Shown: one piece after another, positions 61,593 through 64,000 of the stretch
Numbering within the stretch: the first letter of the stretch is position 1
How the letters are laid out: each line of letters opens with the position of its first letter
Assembly (NCBI GenBank): GCA_964529265.1
Contig: CAZGVW010000190.1
Span: 46,153 to 110,152, forward strand
Source of the DNA: CAZGVW01 sp964529265
GTDB lineage: Bacteria; Planctomycetota; Phycisphaerae; Phycisphaerales; UBA1924
Direction of reading: 5' to 3'
Length of the DNA stretch: 64,000 nucleotides
The notes under the pieces: model-generated
What the model saw: the letters and a program-made list of their open reading frames with translations, nothing else
Told to the model about the DNA's origin: nothing
Databases searched by the model: none
Position numbers and translations under genes: made by a program

Positions 61593-64000
61593 ATGCCGTT
61601 CAAGAAGTCTGAACGCCTCGCCCGGATGCTCGCCGTGGCGATCGGTGTCGCGTGCGCCGCCGCCTCGCCCTCCGTCGCCGGCGGGGTTGACGATGCTTCG
61701 ACCCTCCTCGCCTCCGGGCGCCTGGTCGAGGCCAAGCGCGTCCTCCTGGCGCTCGAGCCCGATTCCCTCTCCCCCACCGAGCGAGAGCGCGCCTACGAAC
61801 TGCTCACGGCCGTCGAGCGCCGCATGAAGCACGCCGATCCGCTCGACATCAGCCTCGAGAAAGCCGAACTCGCGATTGAGGAGGGCGACCTGCGCGAGGC
61901 CGATCGCCAGGCTCACGCCGTGCGCAAGGCCGATCGCGTCACCGCCGATCAGCGCAATCGCGCCGCCGACATCCTCACCCGCTCCGCGGAAATGAAGTCC
62001 GAACTCGCGCCCCTGGCCGAAGCCGCGCTCGCGCAGGCCTCGACCGATCTCGAAGCCGGCAGATACCCCGAAGCCAAGTCCGGCCTCGAAGCCGTGCAGC
62101 GCAGCGGCGTACGACTCACGCCCGATCAACTCCGCCTCCTCGACGCCGGCCGCCAGCGCATCGTCGAGGTCGAGCGCGTGCAGGGCAGGCCCTTCGATGT
62201 CGCCCCCGTATCGCTCGGCATGCTCCAGCCCGGCAAGGTCACGCGTCGAGACGATCCCGCCGGCCAGCCCGCGTCGCCCGATGCCGCTCAGCCCGAACAA
62301 ACACAAGAGACCGATCGCACGCCCCCGCCGCCTCCGCCCCCGCCCCCGGCCGAGGACGATGAGCCCCAGCGGACTCCCGCCGGCGACGACCCCTTCCAGC
62401 AGGCCATGCGCTTCGATGCCCAGCGTTTCCTCACCGAGGCCGACGCGGCTTTCGAGGCCGGCCGTCTCGCGGAGGCGCTCCAGAAGTACCAGGAGGTCAT
62501 CGGGCCGTACCGCCAGTTCGTCTCCGATGAGGACGCCGCCCGCGCCACCAGCCGCATCGAGGAGATCCGCGTCCGCGTCGAGCAGCCCGGCACCGACCTG
62601 CTTGAACGGCAGATGGAGGTCCGTCAGGTCCTCGCCGACCAAACCCGCGCCGAGTTCGATAACTTCCTCACCGAGGCCCGCACCGCCCTCCGCGGCGGCG
62701 ACTTCGAGCGCGCCCGCAACCTCGCCTCCCAGGCCCGCGTCCGCCTCGCCGATTCGCGCAGCCTCTTCTCCGAGGCTGAATACAACGAGCGCCTCTCGCG
62801 CCAGCAGACGCTCCTTCAGGAAATCTCGACCGGCGAGGAGGCCGCCCGCCGGACCGAGGTCGAGCAGCGCGAGCGCGACATTGCCGAAGAGGCCCGCCGC
62901 CAGGAAACCGCTCAGCGCGAAGAGAAGCAGCGCAAGATCAACGAAGCCCTCGACCGCGTCCGGGCGCTGCAGATGGAGCAGAAGTACGCCGAGGCGGTCC
63001 AGGTCATCGACCAGGTCCTCTTCCTCGATCCTCAGAACGCCGCGGGCCTCCTCCTCAAGGACATCATCCAGGACGTGATGATCTACCGCGAGTGGGACCA
63101 GATTCAGCGCCGCAAGAACCTGTCCTACGGCATCGAGTCCGTCCGAACCCAGGAGGCCATGATCCTCCCGCAGACCCTCATGGAGTACCCCTCCGACTGG
63201 CCGGAGATCTCCTACCGCCGCGGCGAGCCCTCCGCCTTCACGGAGTCCCCCGCCGATCGCCGCGTGCTCGCGGAACTCGATAGCCGCCGCATCCCCGCCT
63301 CCTTCACCGACAACACGCTGGAGGATGTGCTGGAGTTCGTCGCCACCGTCACCAACCTGAACATCGATGTCGATTGGGATTCGCTGGCCGATGTCGGCGT
63401 CTCGCGTGATACGCTGATCACGCTCAACCTTCAGCCTGTGCCCGCGCGCGTCGTGCTCGACCGCGTCCTCGAGAAGGTGAGCCCGGATCGCTTCAACCGC
63501 GCCTCCTGGGCCGCCAACGACGGCCTCCTCGTCGTCGCCTCGGATGACGATCTGCGCAAGAACACCTTCATCGTCATCTACGACGTGCGCGACCTCCTCT
63601 TCCAGATCCCCTCGTTCAACGAGTTCCCCGCCCTCGACCTCGACAGCGTGCTCAACCAGCGCGAGGGCGGCGGCGCCGGCAGCATCTTCCAGAACGAGGA
63701 GCAGCAGGAGGGCGAGCGCCTCACGAAGGAGGAACTCCGCGAGCGCCTGCTCGAGATCATCCAGACCACCGTCGATTTCGAAGGCTGGCGCGATAACGGC
63801 GGCGACACCGGCATCATCCAGGAACTCAACGACAACCTCATCATCACCAACACCGCCCGCAACCACCGCGCCATCAGCGGCCTCCTCCAGCAACTCCGCG
63901 AGGTCCGCTCCATCCAGATCAACGTCGAGAGCCGCTTCCTCGTCGTCTCGCAGGACTTCTTCGAGCAGATCGGCTTCGACATCGACGTGATCTTCAACGC
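61593..64000 (+). CDS. Secretin-like outer-membrane protein with N-terminal tetratrico/coiled-coil region, N-terminal part
   Basis: At least 802 residues; the window cuts the gene. A signal peptide (about 1-30) is followed by helical repeat-like segments (32-160, TPR-like pairs), a Pro-rich linker (about 225-270), and a long Arg/Glu/Gln-rich helical stretch (about 340-480: RDIAEEARRQETAQREEKQR). STN/secretin N-domain-like folds follow (about 560-640: RRIPASFTDNTLEDVLEFVA; VTNLNIDVDWDSL). The last seen part, IQINVESRFLVVSQDFFEQI, is the strand-helix entry to a secretin domain. GGAG lies seven bases before the ATG. The C-terminal pore must lie beyond base 64000. A type II/IV-pilus-type secretin is likely; the length of the N-terminal part is unusual. 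Confidence 0.78.
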   Translation, partial: MPFKKSERLARMLAVAIGVACAAASPSVAGGVDDASTLLASGRLVEAKRVLLALEPDSLSPTERERAYELLTAVERRMKHADPLDISLEKAELAIEEGDLREADRQAHAVRKADRVTADQRNRAADILTRSAEMKSELAPLAEAALAQASTDLEAGRYPEAKSGLEAVQRSGVRLTPDQLRLLDAGRQRIVEVERVQGRPFDVAPVSLGMLQPGKVTRRDDPAGQPASPDAAQPEQTQETDRTPPPPPPPPPAEDDEPQRTPAGDDPFQQAMRFDAQRFLTEADAAFEAGRLAEALQKYQEVIGPYRQFVSDEDAARATSRIEEIRVRVEQPGTDLLERQMEVRQVLADQTRAEFDNFLTEARTALRGGDFERARNLASQARVRLADSRSLFSEAEYNERLSRQQTLLQEISTGEEAARRTEVEQRERDIAEEARRQETAQREEKQRKINEALDRVRALQMEQKYAEAVQVIDQVLFLDPQNAAGLLLKDIIQDVMIYREWDQIQRRKNLSYGIESVRTQEAMILPQTLMEYPSDWPEISYRRGEPSAFTESPADRRVLAELDSRRIPASFTDNTLEDVLEFVATVTNLNIDVDWDSLADVGVSRDTLITLNLQPVPARVVLDRVLEKVSPDRFNRASWAANDGLLVVASDDDLRKNTFIVIYDVRDLLFQIPSFNEFPALDLDSVLNQREGGGAGSIFQNEEQQEGERLTKEELRERLLEIIQTTVDFEGWRDNGGDTGIIQELNDNLIITNTARNHRAISGLLQQLREVRSIQINVESRFLVVSQDFFEQIGFDIDVIFN

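Noticed and set aside
61587..63893. Minus-strand ORF of 768 codons opposite the secretin-like gene
   Set aside because: Gly/Leu/Glu-rich repetitive translation without a ribosome site, and it mirrors the helical repeats of the plus-strand gene, which has signal peptide, ribosome site and domain features.

Overview
This is a very GC-rich bacterial chromosome segment of 64 kb. It fits a planctomycete, most likely of the class Phycisphaerae. Three things point there. Five predicted secreted proteins end in a dockerin-like calcium-binding repeat closing with a W-G-x-C type tail. One further secreted protein has a PEP-CTERM-type tail. A division cluster (rsmH, ftsL, ftsI) sits beside planctomycete-style secreted and two-component genes. 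The assignment is inferred from protein character; no 16S gene is present.

Layout. 1-2.9 kb, minus strand: a division and cell-wall cluster running rsmH, a membrane-anchored LysM protein, an FtsL-like protein and the start of ftsI. 2.9-9.8 kb: an S49 peptidase lipoprotein, a small palindromic repeat cluster, lipB, a glycosyltransferase, prmC and a PAS-GAF-receiver protein. 10.1-15.4 kb: a four-gene operon for a Gld-type ABC exporter (ATPase, permease, GldG-like protein, DUF4340-like protein). 15.4-24 kb: a zinc-ribbon protein, a dockerin-tagged secreted protein, the CCA-adding enzyme, two ClpP-fold exported paralogues ending in a strong terminator, an aromatic amino acid decarboxylase-like enzyme and a PEP-CTERM protein. 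24.2-29 kb: a minus-strand set of sigma-like membrane protein, histidine kinase and REC-XRE response regulator, divergent from a FecCD/FecE-type ABC importer.

29-33 kb: a proline-rich membrane protein, an M24 peptidase, accB and accC. 32.9-36.9 kb, minus strand: two dockerin-tagged proteins, an inositol-monophosphatase-family enzyme and a GT2 glycosyltransferase. 37-41.5 kb: three polytopic GT-C-like membrane proteins. 41.5-49.9 kb: a secreted metalloprotease with a doubled dockerin tag, a BamE-like lipoprotein, tRNA-Val(GAC), a sodium/solute symporter, an S9 peptidase, hemW, an FHA protein and a small zinc-ribbon protein. 50-61.2 kb: purA, a further dockerin-tagged protein, a TlyA-like methyltransferase without its S4 domain, a tiny Pro/Gln-rich ORF with its own terminator, lpxI, a LOG-family gene, ilvA, priA and carA. 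61.6 kb to the end: the N-terminal 802 residues of a large secretin-like outer-membrane protein.

Most of the window is housekeeping. The least ordinary parts are the sigma-like/kinase/REC-XRE group beside the importer, the shared C-terminal dockerin-like tags, the LysM gene inside the division cluster, and the ClpP-fold pair in which one member seems to have lost its nucleophile. No CRISPR array, insertion sequence, prophage or integrase was found. High GC produces many long antisense ORFs; these were treated as shadows of the real genes.
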